64,000 nucleotides of DNA from assembly GCF_000213175.1 (NCBI RefSeq), contig NW_009799099.1:3601215-3665214 (forward strand), read 5' to 3'. This DNA is from Neurospora tetrasperma FGSC 2508. Its lineage: Eukaryota; Ascomycota; Sordariomycetes; Sordariales; Sordariaceae. The notes below the pieces were generated by a model. The model was not told where the DNA came from. It did no database searches and saw only the letters and a program-made list of their open reading frames with translations. Every line of letters begins with the position of its first letter. The stretch's first letter is position 1. The translations under genes and the position numbers were made by a program. Positions 1-12,568 of this stretch are shown here, one piece after another.

Positions 1-750
1 GTCGAGCAACAACAACAACAACAACGCCGGCTCGAACCAGTACAAGTCGGACATGTTCAACCTCCTAAACAGCGGCGCCGGCAGCCGGGGAGGAAGAGAC
101 AGCTACAACAACGGACGCGACGTCGACGGAGGACAGCGCTATGGCAACAACAGCCAGAAGGTGCAGGAGCTGCTCCAGTCCGAGGTGACCTCCAACAACT
201 ACATGCGCATGATGAAGCGCCGGTGGAACAACGGCGATGTGTATGCGCCGCGCGACCTGTCACCGTACGAGATGAAGGGCAGGAACGGGGGATGGGTGGA
301 GGCGGCGGATGTGGTTGATGAGCTTGGGTTTAGTCCGTTGGATAACTATCGTGTATGTTTTCTTTTACTTCTTGTCACTCCCTCCCCCCTCTTTCGCTTG
401 TTCCTGTTCCTTCATACACCCACCCCTCTTCCCAATTCCATTCATTGTCTTGAAAACTGGCCAGGCGAATGCTAATATCCTTGGGACAACAGAACTTCTC
501 CCTCATCTCCGACTACATCACCCCCTTTGGGCGGATAAGGCACTCCAAGGAAACCGGCCTGAAACCCGTCAACCAGCGCAAGATCGCCAAGATGGTGCGG
601 CGCGCCATCGGCCTCGGTATCCACCCCTCTGTGCACAAGCACCCCGAAATCCTCAAGAACAGCAACGGCAGGCACTTGTTGCCGCTTGTTGTGCCCAAGG
701 GCCAGAAGGCGAACAAGACCAAGAACTTTGATGGAGAGGATGAGAACTAG
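1..750 (+). CDS. rsm18: Mitochondrial small-subunit ribosomal protein bS18m (5' partial)
   Basis: Component of the mitochondrial 30S-like ribosomal subunit. The start lies upstream of the window; the visible CDS is <1..352 joined to 493..750. The intron (353-492) has a GTATGT donor, a TGCTAAT branch site at about 470-476 and a CAG acceptor; removing it joins 'DNYR' to 'NFSLISDYITPFGRI' in phase 0. The block that follows ('SKETGLKPVNQRKIAKMVRR', then 'AIGLGIHPSVHKHPEIL') is the S18 core, with basic residues that contact rRNA. The N-terminal part starts Asn-rich from an AAC repeat and is fungal-specific. An ATG at 469 inside the intron opens a second frame but would drop the N-terminal half. 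The gene converges on the CIA84-like gene. Family assignment is firm; the N-terminus and import signal cannot be judged. Confidence 0.92.
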
Positions 751-1369
751 AATGGTCTGGAAGGTCTGGGATTGGGCGGATGAGGGGGGGAAATTATGGG
801 GGAAATTTGCATGACTGGGCGGTTACGGGCGTGAGGTCGCTGTCTGGCTAGCAAGCATGGCTAGTAGCACGGTATGGGCTGGATGGATCGTTGATCGGTG
901 GACTCTATTACGGTTATCATAGAGTTGGTGTATTATTACTGTATACACGGCACATAAAAGGGTATTTTACAAAGTTTGGGCTTAGATGATGGTAGTCATC
1001 AAAGGGTGATTGTGGAGGAATGCGGATAGTGAGCATCAGAGACGGAGTGACTGATCACTTCCTGTAAGCTACTTCATGATCTACTGTACAGACACTGGCG
1101 GAGAAACGAACAAAAAGACTAAACCTAGACCAAAACCGGTTCCTATATCCACCTTCTAGTTTTTGTCTAAAGGTGCTAAATGTACTGTACAACCCAAAGA
1201 TAAACCATCCTCCTGCCCACCCGCTCAGAAGCTCAAAAAGCCACATAACCATCATACAACCATGCAATCCCCCCTCTAACTGTAAATCATGATTCTCTGT
1301 ACAAGTCCTGTTTTTCCTTTCTTTTCACTTACTGTCGATATCTTATGTAATATGACCCTCGGGTTGAGG
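751..1369. other. Convergent intergenic region
   Basis: About 620 bases between the stop codons of the S18 gene and the CIA84-like gene. It should hold both 3' UTRs. I see no RNA gene, repeat or convincing reading frame in it. Confidence 0.7.
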
Positions 1370-3966
1370 TCAAGCCTCAAACAGCCTGGTAATGTTGAAC
1401 ACAGGTCCCTGAAATTCGGTATCTTTCTGCCCCTTGCTCTCCAATCTCGCCCACTCCTCCGGGTACTCCTCCTTTGCCCAGGCCGCGAACTCGTCTTTGG
1501 ACACGGGGTCGGGAAGGGCGTTATAGGTTAGTCCAAGCCTGTTTGATTCAGTTATTGTCAGCATTTTCGACAGCGTCTTGCAGGAGTTTTCCAACAATAA
1601 CAAAAATGGGAGACTCACGTCATCATACTAGCCCCATACCCCAAGCTCGCATCAGTCCCCTTGATCAGCTTAAACACCTCGTCCATCTTTCTCCCCCACG
1701 CCGCGTTACTCCTTGCGATAGCCGCGCAATACGCATTGAAAACGTACTGCGGCACCTCCAGATCCATCCGCAACATCTTCTGCCACACCGGCCTAGCATA
1801 CCGATCGCCTAGCGGGATCAGCTCGCAGCACCAAAACACAATAGCCAAGCTGTTGTACGACGGGCCCTCGGCCGAGCGGGTGATGTGTTCCTCCCAGAAA
1901 TCCAGCGCAGTAAAGGGGTCTCCGCCGGCCGCGTACGCCAACATCAGGGCGTTGTACAGCCTTGTGCTCATCTCCACGCGCGTGTCCATCTTGAGCATGT
2001 TGTGCACCATCTTCAGGGAGCTGGCTGGGTCGCTGGGCCGCTGCTCGGGGATCGGGCACCGACCCAAACCCTCGAGACAGCGCACGTAGATGTCGGCGGT
2101 GGGGTGCATGTTGTCGTCGTCGTGGGCGCGCATGTGGCCGAACACGAGGCACGCCATGTCGGGCTTCTTGCGCTCGAAGAAGGATTCCATGAGCCGGACG
2201 CGGTCGTCGACCGACGTCTCGGGGAAGTATTGCCGCAGCAGCGAGTAGGCGTCCCAGGCGCGGTCGGTCGTGGTTTGGGGGGAGCAGATGTAGTCGACAA
2301 AGGCCTTGTAGATCTGCTGCCGCTCGATGTGGCTGATGGAGACGGAGTGCAGCGACAAGGTGTCGATTACATCGAACTTCTTGTCGTGGTTGAGGAAGAC
2401 AAGGCAAAGCGCAACGATGGTTTCCGGCTCCAAGACGGCGTGGCGCTGCTCGAGCGCCGAAGTGATGGTTAGGATGTGCTGGATATTGGGTTCCTGCTGT
2501 GCACACAAGACGCGGAGGTATTTGTTCATTACGGGCAGGTCTTCGTCGAATTCGACCTCGACGGCTCCCGATGCGAGCTTCGAGAAGATTTGATGAGCCC
2601 CTTCGATATCGTTGGCGTCGAGTCGGTATGACATTTGGTTAAGGTAGGTGTGAACGTTGGCTTTGATGTTGAAGTCCTGGGCCAGCTGCCAAAACCTCTC
2701 AGCCATGTACGGATTCCGCTTTTCCTGGGCGGCTTGCATAAGCAGGTTGATGGTGGTGGCATCGACCTTGACCTCATGGCTTTTGTAAAATTCGCCGCTG
2801 GCCATGGTCTGGAGGTATGTCTTGATGCCGTCTGGCCCCTTATCCAGAGCTAAGACGGACCATTGTAGGAAGGCGTCCAATGACCCTTTCTTCGCAAACG
2901 TATCTTGGACCACCTGCTCAAAAACTGGCAAAAGCCATTCATTCCACTTCTGGCTTGATCGCCGTGATGATCGCACCAGTTCCAGCAATGTCTCTCCCGT
3001 AGGAGAGAAACCGCTGTGTATTGGCTTGTTGTACCACTGCTTTGTTTCCTCGATCTTGTCCTGCCTCGCATAGTACGTAACGAAGACCTGGTGCACGCCC
3101 GGGATGTATTTGATGCCTCCCGTCTCTTGTGCCTCCTCCCAAAACTGTAGTAGTTCCTCTTCCCGACCCTCGTTCGCCAGGCCCTCCAACACCATAATCC
3201 AGATTCTCCCCGCGCCTCTGAAGTTAACAGCGCTCCTTTCATCCTTCATTTGTTGCCAAAACTCTTTCACTCGACCTGCTGCTTCCAGGGAGCCTCCGTA
3301 TTGCGTCAATGCCTTGATGTATCTCGCGAAGTCATCTTTGGTCAAATGCACTTTGCGCTCCTCGGGATTCAACAAGATGAGCCTCCTGCGCATAATCTCC
3401 TCGTGCAGCAACCGGGCTAGCGCAAGGTGGAATTCGGGAGAGCCCTTGGGAGGCAGCAATGCAACGTCCATAGCATTTTCGAGGTCGCTCATTTTAAGGT
3501 CAACGGGAGCGTCAGCCTCGGGCTTGGTTACCAAGAGATAGTGTAGCACCGTTCTCAAGAGGAAAGCCTGATTGGGATTCAGTGGTCTATTGGTGTCGGC
3601 CTTGAATTTTGTTAGCTTCTTGAATGCCGTCACCAGCTGGTCCCGTGGAGGTGGGCGCTCCTGTTCCACCTCGCTCTTCCTGTACTGGAGAAGCACATTG
3701 TAGCCTGGGTCAAATTGGGGAAGCTTCACGAATCGTTCGGGCTTCGGTGTGAAGAGGCTGATAAACGTCCGCTTGGAGGTTCGGGTACATAGGGTAACGC
3801 CGCGTGGAATGTGCGCGACGTCGTGTTGGCAGTCGAAAAGGCAGCGGCGGGCAGAGAGGGCTGTTGCAGAGCATGGGCGCAATAAGCCATGATGATGACC
3901 GGCGGCGTGAAGTCGTCTGTACACATTCGGTGTCGTCGTCGCGTTGCGTGCCAGATGCGACCGCAT
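1370..3966 (-). CDS. cia84: PPR-type mitochondrial protein, complex I assembly factor CIA84-like
   Basis: CDS is complement(1370..1538, 1619..3966), 838 residues. The open frame runs upstream to 4416, but the start chosen is the ATG at 3966: from there the protein begins 'MRSHLARNATTTPNVYRRL', Arg-rich and without acidic residues, as expected of a mitochondrial presequence, whereas upstream residues look like translated leader. The 80-bp intron (donor GTGAGT, acceptor AACAG) moves the last 56 residues into another frame. The body is alpha-helical with spaced PPR-like repeats (for example 'DANDIEGAHQIFSKLASGAV' and 'RLYNALMLAYAAGGDPFTAL'). In Neurospora, CIA84 is a chaperone of the complex I membrane-arm intermediate. 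The choice of CIA84 over another mitochondrial PPR factor rests on remembered similarity; PPR-like mitochondrial protein is the safe call. Confidence 0.7.
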
Positions 3967-4665
3967 GGTTGGGAAAGGGATCCTAGTAGAGCACAGTCCT
4001 GGGTTCATGACTCGAGTAAGTTGAGGGGTTCCCGTGCTCCATCTCCCTCGCCAGCGTCTCCATCGTTCTCCAGTTCTCCATGGAGTCGCTTCTCGAGTCG
4101 GGGTTCGAAGAGGGTACGTACTACTGGTGCATGGTGGTGGAAGATGACACCCCGATTGTCGTTGTCGCAAACACAGACGCAAGCACAAGCGACCGAGGCG
4201 ACCTTGGGATCTTCTGGTGGCAGGAACGGGCTCCTTTTCGATTTCAGGGTGTTTTCTCTTTTCTATTGAAATCTCCAAATTCCTGTTGACCGGGGCAGCT
4301 TCCAGCACAAGTGTTGCGAACATCGGGTGGTTGGCCCAAGCTCCACTACCCCATGCCAGCCAGGTACAGTTACCGTTGCAGTGCATCCACAGCGACCCCT
4401 CATCCCATGCTGTCATTATCCGAGGAGTTCAGGGTTAGGGACAAGGCGCGCTTCTCCAATTCCATTCTCAAAACAGCATCACTTCCATCGGTGTCATTCA
4501 TCCACCAACTAATCACATGAAAAACATAACCGTAACCACCACAACCCAACGTAAAAGGATATACAAATATCCACGTGAGATTGGAAATATATAATTGAAC
4601 ATCAGATATCTCAATCAATTCCACCACAATCGACCAACCACAGTACGATCAGAACACAACCCATA
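3967..4665. promoter_or_regulatory. Divergent promoter region between CIA84-like gene and fta4
   Basis: About 700 bases separate the divergent start codons. The minus-strand frame stays open through much of it with no sign of conservation. Both genes must be promoted from here; I do not recognise a specific factor site. Confidence 0.5.
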
Positions 4666-5607
4666 ATGCCACCCCAACAACCACCCCCACCAACCATCCT
4701 CTCCCTAAAATCCGACTTCCTCAACACCCAAACGCGCACCCTCTCCCAACCCTTGGCTCCAACGCGCACCTTCACTTCTCAAAACAACGGCATCTCCTCC
4801 CCCCACTCTCAACTCCAACAACACCAAAGCATCCCTCAAAAACCGCTCTCCGAAGCCATCCAGAAACTCAACCACCGCCTCACCCAACACAACCGACGCG
4901 CCTACCCTCCTCAAGCAACACGACACGTAGCTGAACAAATCGACAAACTTTATTTTACTTCAACTTCCACTTCCGCATCCTTGGGGAAAGCAAACGAAGG
5001 GGATGGAGAAGACGAAGATGATGAGGACGAAGATGGACAGGCTTGGTTGCGAGTAAACGCCGACTTGACTGTTCCTCGCTTAATCACCTCCATACCCGAC
5101 TCCTGGTCCTCTGTCTCGGAAAAGGAAGTAGACGATCACCCCATGGAAGCCAAGCGGTTTGCCGAGTTGGTGGCGCAGTTGAAGGAGTTGGACCAGCAGA
5201 AACGGAAGGTGTTGGAACGGGTGGCCAAATTACGAAAAATTAAGGGGTTGGTTGAGGGGTTTGCAGCTTCCCCTGCTCAAGACCTGAATGCCGAAGGAGA
5301 ACAAGTAAGGGAGGGAGCAGAAGGGGAAGGGGGAGGAGGAGGAGGAGGAGGAGGAGGAGGAATGAAAGCGGTACAAGAGAATCTGGTGACTAAGAATGGG
5401 GAGATGGAGGCTGAGTTGCAGAGGATGAGGGTTCTGCTGGCTAGAGTGGGGGGAAGGGTTGAAAAGTTGGATAAGGAGAGGGGGAAGGAGAAGGAAAGAG
5501 GGAGTGGGAGTGGGAGTGGGAGGAGGAAGAGGGCGAGGGAAGGGGAGGAGGGAGAGGGGGCAGGTGATGAGAGGAAGAAGTTGGATAAGTTGCTGGACAG
5601 CTTTTGA
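4666..5607 (+). CDS. fta4: Inner kinetochore protein Fta4 (CENP-U/CENP-50 family)
   Basis: Subunit of the Sim4/CCAN (Ctf19-like) complex that links centromeric chromatin to the outer kinetochore. Single exon, 313 residues, from an ATG in an A-rich leader. The N-terminal block 'LKSDFLNTQTRTLSQPLAP' and the following 'LNHRLTQHNRRAYPPQATR' with 'HVAEQIDKLYF' are the conserved Fta4 signature (residues about 13-100). An acidic run follows (about 108-126), then a coiled coil ('AELVAQLKELDQQKRKVLER') and a second conserved helix ('NGEMEAELQRMRVLLARVGG'). Between the two helices an in-frame GGA repeat at 5335-5362 gives a poly-Gly stretch of variable-looking length. The C-terminus is Lys/Arg/Glu-rich. 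Family call is from recognised motifs; function is from fission yeast. Confidence 0.85.
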   Translation: MPPQQPPPPTILSLKSDFLNTQTRTLSQPLAPTRTFTSQNNGISSPHSQLQQHQSIPQKPLSEAIQKLNHRLTQHNRRAYPPQATRHVAEQIDKLYFTSTSTSASLGKANEGDGEDEDDEDEDGQAWLRVNADLTVPRLITSIPDSWSSVSEKEVDDHPMEAKRFAELVAQLKELDQQKRKVLERVAKLRKIKGLVEGFAASPAQDLNAEGEQVREGAEGEGGGGGGGGGGGMKAVQENLVTKNGEMEAELQRMRVLLARVGGRVEKLDKERGKEKERGSGSGSGRRKRAREGEEGEGAGDERKKLDKLLDSF

Positions 5608-6000
5608 TATATTTTGTCACGGCCTGGATGGGGAAGATGATGGGAGGTAGAATTGTGCATTTCTCGAGGCGTTAAGGACCGGGCCTCGGTTGGAAATCGG
5701 GCGGGGAGTGTGTGGAAGGTAAAGAACAACCAGGGACTGATTTTGGTTGGTTACTCATGATACCCTGAAAAATATCACGGAGCAAACACACGAGGCCTTG
5801 GACAGTAATTCGACCCATGAAGATGTGCAACGACTGTTCGGCTTATATCGATACTTCATAAAATCATAATATTACAAATCTTTATGCAGGACGCTCAAAC
5901 TCAGCGCTCAAAGACCAGGTTGGCATAAACATACACTTGTATCCCAAGGGTCGATACAAAATTATCTGAACCACCCAACCCAACGGCGGAGACCACTCGC
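5608..6000. other. Convergent intergenic region
   Basis: About 390 bases between the stop codons of fta4 and psd2. It should hold both 3' UTRs; nothing else is recognisable. Confidence 0.6.
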
Positions 6001-9000
6001 TCATGAACCCAACGCCGGAGGGGGGGGAACCTCGTCATTGCCGCTGTCCTCCGGCGACTCCTCGGCAACCTGGCCCTGGATACGGCGCTTGGCGTTGGCC
6101 TTGTCCTCGGCCGTGATATCGCCCTCGTCCTTGCGCATATCAGGAGTCCACTGTGGCTCATCAGGCGCGTGACCGACGGACATGCCGACGCGGATCTGTT
6201 CGTTACTGTTAGTCAACGACCACTATACAAGTCACTTGATCGGTCAGACTTACCAAAGTCTCCAAAGGCAGAAGCGAATTCTGCACCAGATCCTCATCCC
6301 ACACCATCCTGCCCGGCTCAAAGAGCACAACAATCGTGCTACCACCAAACTTGAAGTATCCGAGCTCTTCACCCCTCTTCACCTCGTCGCCCTCATTCCT
6401 CGTAATGACGGTACTACCGACCATCATGGCGCCAACGCAAACAACCATGACGCGGCCAAACACGGGGCTGTCAATCGGCACCAGCACTCTCACGTTCTCG
6501 CCGTACACATCCAGCGCCGACCGAATGGCCATTGGGTTGACAGTATAGTACTCTCCTTCGATCGTCTTGGGCTGGCGCATAACACCGTCAACGGGGATAT
6601 GGAAGCGGTGGTAATCCTGTGGCGCAAGGCGGAAGATGCCGAGCGCACCTCCCTCGTACCGCGCAACATCTTCAGGGTAAGCGTCACCAAGCAGGCGCTT
6701 GACAGTGAATTCGCGACCCTTGATCCAAACGTTGGTGGCCGTGTCGATGCTGTTGAAGACAACGCAGCGGCAGTCGGCGGGAGAAACGACGATGCGAGGG
6801 TTTTCAGGAGCCGAACAGGGGCGCGCACCGGGCTTGAGGGCGCGGTAGAAGAACTCGTTGAAGTTCTTGAATTCCTCCAGAGGCTGTGCAACTTCGGACA
6901 GATCAAGACCGTGGAACTGGATGAACTTGGGGATCTCAGCCTTGGAGTTCGGGTCGTCGTACTTCTTGCCCTGCTTGACACTAAGGCTCTTGAGAAGCTT
7001 GCGGATGCGCTTCGTCTCCATGTTGTTGGACTTGAGACCCTTGTACAGCAAGCGGATGCCAAGTCGGACGTAGACGCTCATCTTCTCCTCGTTGATCTGT
7101 CCGGTAATACGGTCCTGGACAAGAATGTTGGCCGAGTTGGCTCCAACCTTGTAACCGCCATACGAGATCTTGGTGATGACCTTGGAATACCACTTGCGCT
7201 GGGCTTGGCTGGAAGTAACGAAGCCACCCATCACAAGATTGTCGACTTGGCGCCAATCCTGGCTGGCGCAAGTTGCAATGTGGGTAATGATGTCGGCATC
7301 CTTCCGCTTGTTCAGGCGAGGTTGGTGGCAAATAGGGCACTCCTTGATCTCCACAACGTGTTCCTCGCCGCTAGATGAAAGGTTCAAGTCATCACGGTCG
7401 AGCAGGTCTCCTTCTTCACCCGAGGTGCCAAGATCTGGTACGTTGAGGGTTGAATCGGTAAGTTGCGAACCGCTGGCCGGAGTCTCCGCGTCCTCTTGAT
7501 CACTAGTGGTACCAGAGTCCTTGCCGTGACCAGGAAGGAGGTTCTTTACGTTATCCTTGACCTTGTCGACCATTCCCTGCACGGTCGAGCGCGACTTGGC
7601 CTCTAGCTGATCCTCTAAGCAAATGACGGCCTCGTCCATGGTCAAATCATCCGAGTCGTCCCCTTCCATCCTATGGGGGAATCGCTGGAAAAAGCTATCG
7701 ATGGTAGACTCGCGCAGTGTGGAACCGAGGGTGTCCAGCATGGTTGTCAGCTCGACCTTGCTGATGCGCCCGCTCTCATCCGCGTCGTACTGCTTCAAGA
7801 GTGCCCTCCAGAACTGCTGTCTCAGCGCAGGGTACGGCATGTACTTGATGCGAAGATAGAGTTGAGGGCTGTGCTTGGACTCCCACTTCTCAAGGTTCTT
7901 CATCTTGAGAGGAAGAGTCAAGAAAGTGAAGTTGTCGTCGTCCCCTTCGGACTGGGACGCAATCTCGCCCCCCATAGCAGCCGCACCCGCCGCCGCCATG
8001 GGATTCTCCCCAGGTGACAGCAGGGCCGGGCTAGGCGGGGGAAGGGCATTCCGGCCATATTCCTGAGCACTGTCGACAGCGATCTGAAGAGGGGTCCCAG
8101 CTACCGATGGTTCCTTTGCGGCCGTGGAGTTTTGCCTAGAAAGACCAGGCCTGGCGGCTTTGCTCAAGCTTTGAACAGAGGCCGTCCGAGACAGGCCCAA
8201 TCTCGCGAATCGGCCACCGCTCTTCTGCACTGGAGCGTAGTCTGGGATATCCTTCAGGTGATAGAGACCGGTTTCTGGGTTGGGCTTTGGTGCGTTTTCC
8301 ATGATTTCCCGGATCGGAAGGTTGACGGAAGCGACAAAGTCGTTGCCAGAATATTTATCATGGTCGATGACGGTAAAGTTGAAGGAGTACATCTGCTCGT
8401 AATTCGATATCGTGAAGATCATCTTTTCGTTATACACAGGATTGAGATTGTGCCGGATCGTCTTGGTGCGGAATGTCTGTCTGCCGAGTGAGATGACGAC
8501 GAAGGGATCCATATCGAAGCTGGTCTTGGTCACGTTGCGCTCGGGAGGCAAATCGGTGATCTTGCCAATCTCCAGATAAACAATACCCAAGGTGTCGCTA
8601 TCACCATTGGTAAATTCGTATGCGTTCTTGGAGCGCGTGGACGATACTTGCGAGGCGGTATCAAGCACAGGCGCGGACTTGGTGACGGAAATGAACTGGT
8701 CGTAGAGCTCTCTGGGAGTGGCTTCGAGATTCGAGTTGTCGACGATGGTCAATTGCAGCTCCACCTCACCTGAGACGACGCTGCTCTTCTTTCCGGTCCT
8801 CTTGCTCTTCAGGGGGATCCAGCCTGGCCCAAGGTCGGTGATGCCATCCTCGGCGAAGGCCTCATCAAGAGCGAGCTCGAACTCGCCCAGGTAGTCCTTC
8901 CCGAAGCGATCCTTGTCCCAGCAAATACCGGTGAGGGAAAGACTTTGCGCGCTATTGATGGGAAACTGGTAATGTTCATTCCAGATCGGGTCGAGAGTCT

Positions 9001-9438
9001 TTGGTATCGTGGAGGTCGTATATTTGGCGTCGCCCAGGGTCAATACGAGGTACTAGACGCAGCAGGCAGCCTGTGTCAGCAACCAGCACCAACTGACGAT
9101 ACTTGTGTCGGAAGTTGTAGAGATTGTTGTCGCATAACTTACAGGATCCGATGTGCCTCCTCGATCCTTTGCCGCAAGGTTTCTGGCCTATAGTAGACAA
9201 AACAAAAACATCCATCAGTGCTGCTGTTGCGGAAATGGAATGCGATTCGGATGATGCCGGGACCGCGCATCGACATGAACAAACACACCTGTATGATCTT
9301 GACATCCAGAACCAAGCCCGTGTCTCTGCGCCCCTCGGGGCTTGCTGAATCGCCCTTGCTTCGCATTGGACTTGTGCTTCTGCTAGTTGCTAAGGAGTTG
9401 CTGGATGACTTGAGACGGTTTGGAATAATGCGGACCAT
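6001..9438 (-). CDS. psd2: Phosphatidylserine decarboxylase, C2-domain (PSD2) type
   Basis: Converts phosphatidylserine to phosphatidylethanolamine with a pyruvoyl cofactor. CDS is complement(6001..6195, 6254..9052, 9143..9187, 9289..9438), 1062 residues. The small first exons complete the first C2 domain: '...LDVKIIQ' + 'ARNLAAKDRGGTSDP' (a 45-bp exon) + 'YLVLTLGDAKYTTS'. Order: C2-1 (about 40-140), C2-2 (about 220-340), linker, EF-hand (DADESGRISKVE, about 487), catalytic domain from about 780. Self-cleavage site is the Gly969-Ser970 bond in 'FGGSTIVVLF', which yields the pyruvoyl group. This architecture is the Golgi/vacuole/endosome PSD2 class, not the mitochondrial PSD1. The last intron follows the cleavage motif and has a TGACTAAC branch site. 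All junctions keep frame; the ATG at 9438 is the first in frame. Confidence 0.93.
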
Positions 9439-12400
9439 GGCGGCGGGAAGGGGGACCTAGCGGGGTCGCCCGGCTGGGTACCTATGGAGCTATATACGGG
9501 GATATTGGCAGTGGCGGTGCCGAGTCAGTGACGGCTTGACGGGATCGATCAGCCAAGCAAGGCAGGGCAAGGCAAAAGAGGGGTCCGACAATCGTAGTAC
9601 TGCGTAAGCGCCAATTTGTCGTAGGGGGAGCGTCGTCAATCGTCAATGGTGCTGTGGCTGCTTCCAAGTTTCTTGTTTTGAAAGTTGCTTGTCCTGCCGG
9701 TTGGTCCTCCTTGGGTAGTGCCGCTCTGTAATGGATGGGCCCTGGTGGTGGTGGTGTCGTGCAGGCCTGTGTGTTTGATGTGCAAGGGGCGGGATTGTTT
9801 AGAAAGAGGAATGGCGTGGGGAAGAATAGGCTCGCTCCTCTGACTTATTCGAGGCTCAATGTCTGGCAAGATTAAAAGGGTGGTGGTGGTAGTAGTATCG
9901 TGTCTCGTCAATGACCAAAACATAAAAGGGGTTGTTATGATTTTGGGAATAATGTCGTCGAGTTACACTCCGCGTTCATGCGTCAAGAGTACTGTAAGTG
10001 TCTAGCGTGCATTCAAGATCGATGGGAGAGTGGAATTTGGACTCTCAGACTGTGTTGAGACGAACTGGGCGGTAGCCATTCGAGTCTCGACAGCGGTAGA
10101 GACGGTCGGGTGTATCAGGGTCAGACCGAGCTGGAGGACAGAGACGTCATTCGGGCTGGGATAGCTGGTTTACACTACACTGTGTGTGTGTGTAGACAAA
10201 TGCGATGGAAATTCCCGAGTGGAGTGGGGATCCCGGGCAACCAGGAAGTGGGTGACAAAATGGAAGTCGTGGAAGCTGAGATCGGCGGGGGCTTGGAGTC
10301 TTGGAACTGACTTTCTGTGCTTCTCTCCGTCGCGTGTAGTGTATGTATCAAGGCTGTGAGTGGAGGCTGATATTTGGTTGAAGAGGAAACAACTGAACGA
10401 AGAGAAAAGAACTGAAGAGGGTCGCGTGATGCTCCAACCTGACGGAAGAGGACAGTTTCAACTTTTTGAATCCGCCAAGGAGTCTCGTCCACCGCCTACC
10501 CACCGATTGCCCCGGGGGATCTCCGGCCGGATGCTCGGGCCCGCGGATGATTTAGTTTGTTTAGTGTATCTTGACAAGGCCAAATCTGCAGGGGCGCATC
10601 CCGTCTTTCAAAGGTGTCAAAAGAAAAGAAAAAAAAAAACACAAATCGCGATTCGCGAAAAAAAAAAAAAAAAAAAAAAAGGGGAAGTTGGGCGTTTGTC
10701 CAATGTACAATAAGGTAGCCAAGGTATCCATGCGGTAGTTGCATAACCCAGAGTTACATCACGCGTACATCACGATACATCAACATCTGTCTTGTGTATG
10801 CAGGTGTAACAAGACGACACAACAGCAGAAGATTAACCGCCAAAGCTACTCGAACTTGAACCACTCTCTGGACCTCCTTGACTACGCCGTTGACCTTGAA
10901 CAAAAACAAGCGGTGGGCCGTCATTCAAACGAGCCTATGGGAGGAGCTGAATGGTGTCATAAACACGAGATGGGCTGAAAGAGATATAGAACATGACCCC
11001 CAAATGTAATGTCCCGTTGATTCCAATAAACTGCGCATTTGCATTTGATACCAATCAGTTCTCAACCTAACCGCGTCCTTGCCGCACACGCTTGTGCCTT
11101 CGTCAAGGTCACCTCACCTCTCCGAGCACCTCTTGCGCGAATCGAAGATGCTTTCCGGGGAACGGATGGAACACTGCCAAACTGTTGCCTAAGTCTAGTG
11201 GCTTTGTTACCTGCATGAACTATAACTCCCAGACTCTTGACTGAAGTCGAACGTTTCCTCCAGCTTAAGGGGGTTCTGTTCTCGGACTTTTGCTGACATT
11301 GTTTGACCCTTCCGATACTCTACAAGTGAAAGCAAAGCCAAAAAGAAAAGAAAAGAAAAAAAAGAGGGAACGGGAATAGGGTCACCTAAAGATGCACCGT
11401 GCAGGCCAAGCTTTTTCGGCTTTCCAGCGGACAGAGACGGGAGCCAACTTAGCCGAGCCAAGCAGGGCTGCCGCTTCCGCCGCTCTAAGGGTCTTGCTTG
11501 GGGTCCGCCGCGATGCCGCCGTTGTGGGTCCTATCCTTATAGACGGGTGACGGGCAAGACGGGATCACAGGCCGTCGGTCATTCGTCTTCATTTCCCCGC
11601 CTTTCAAGGTTACTGTAAACATCTCTTTCGAGACTGAGTCTCCATCACGATGATCCATGCCGACTTGATGATGCCACTGCAATGTTACACGACACCAGAC
11701 CCCTTCTGCCTTCAACAACCTAACACAAGCCACATTCATCATACCTCTAGCCAACACAACTCAATCAAGGCTTACTTCTCACTTGGCATCTCTAAAGTGA
11801 ATGTCCCTATAGCAGACAATATCCGACCAACAACCAAACGTATCGTCAAACGCCGTGACAAAAATCCGTTGCACCTCGGTCATCGAATGAAGGATTCCTC
11901 CCATAGGCCACGTCGGGACCACTCAAAGTCCGGCTATCACCTACCAGTTTAAGGCTGAGATCTTCATCGAATTGCATCAGTCCCCTTGGCCCCCCCTTCC
12001 CCCTCTGCCCCCTCTGCCCCCTTTTCTACTACATACGCTAGTGTAGTGTAAGAGTGCGACATCCCTTTCCGATGGATGTGCGACTTTCATGTCCGACTGT
12101 TCGACCCATCCAACTATCCAACTGAACCACCCGTAACCGTTTTCTCTTATCTTCAAGTTGCACACGTCTATCACTGTTCAGCCTCAATAGGCCCGCGTCT
12201 GAACTTGAAACTTGGATCATTTCTCCAAGGTTATGGTATCGGAAACACTGCGAAGAGATACGACATGCTGCTTTCATTCACCCAGCTGTATACTGCATTG
12301 GCACACATCTTCCTCGATATAAGTCCAGAAAGCATTCGATCGACTCGACCTCATTGCCATGAGAACCAATGCTCCTCTGCCTAGCATTTATACCCGCATG

Positions 12401-12568
12401 TCAGCATCACTACCAAGGTCACAGATTTCTCTTGTTTCTCCTTAAATTCTCCCCAACAACCATTATTCCACCGCTTCGTCATTCGTCTTGTTGCGCCCCC
12501 GCCTGTCCTTTTTTTGTGAATTAGATATCTTTCATGTTCGTCATCATCGCCTCACCCAAAAAATTCGC
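9439..12568. other. Long intergenic region upstream of psd2
   Basis: About 3.1 kb between the psd2 start and the stop of the coatomer epsilon gene, which points the same way. It holds a short TG run near 10181-10193, a 23-bp poly-A run at 10658-10680 and an AAAAG-rich stretch near 11340-11365. Only short open frames with biased composition are present; none looks like a protein. It probably contains the psd2 promoter and leader and the distal 3' UTR of the coatomer gene. Confidence 0.5.
10658..10680 (+). repeat. Poly-A run (23 bp)
   Basis: Uninterrupted run of 23 adenines just after a short inverted element, TCGCGATTCGCGA. No target-site duplication or element body is seen, so it is read as a simple homopolymer and not a retroposon tail. 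Confidence 0.8.

Noticed and set aside
3967-4416. N-terminal extension of the CIA84-like frame to 4416.
   Set aside because: The extra 150 residues are Trp/Arg/Thr-rich without structure and would bury the clear mitochondrial presequence at 3966.
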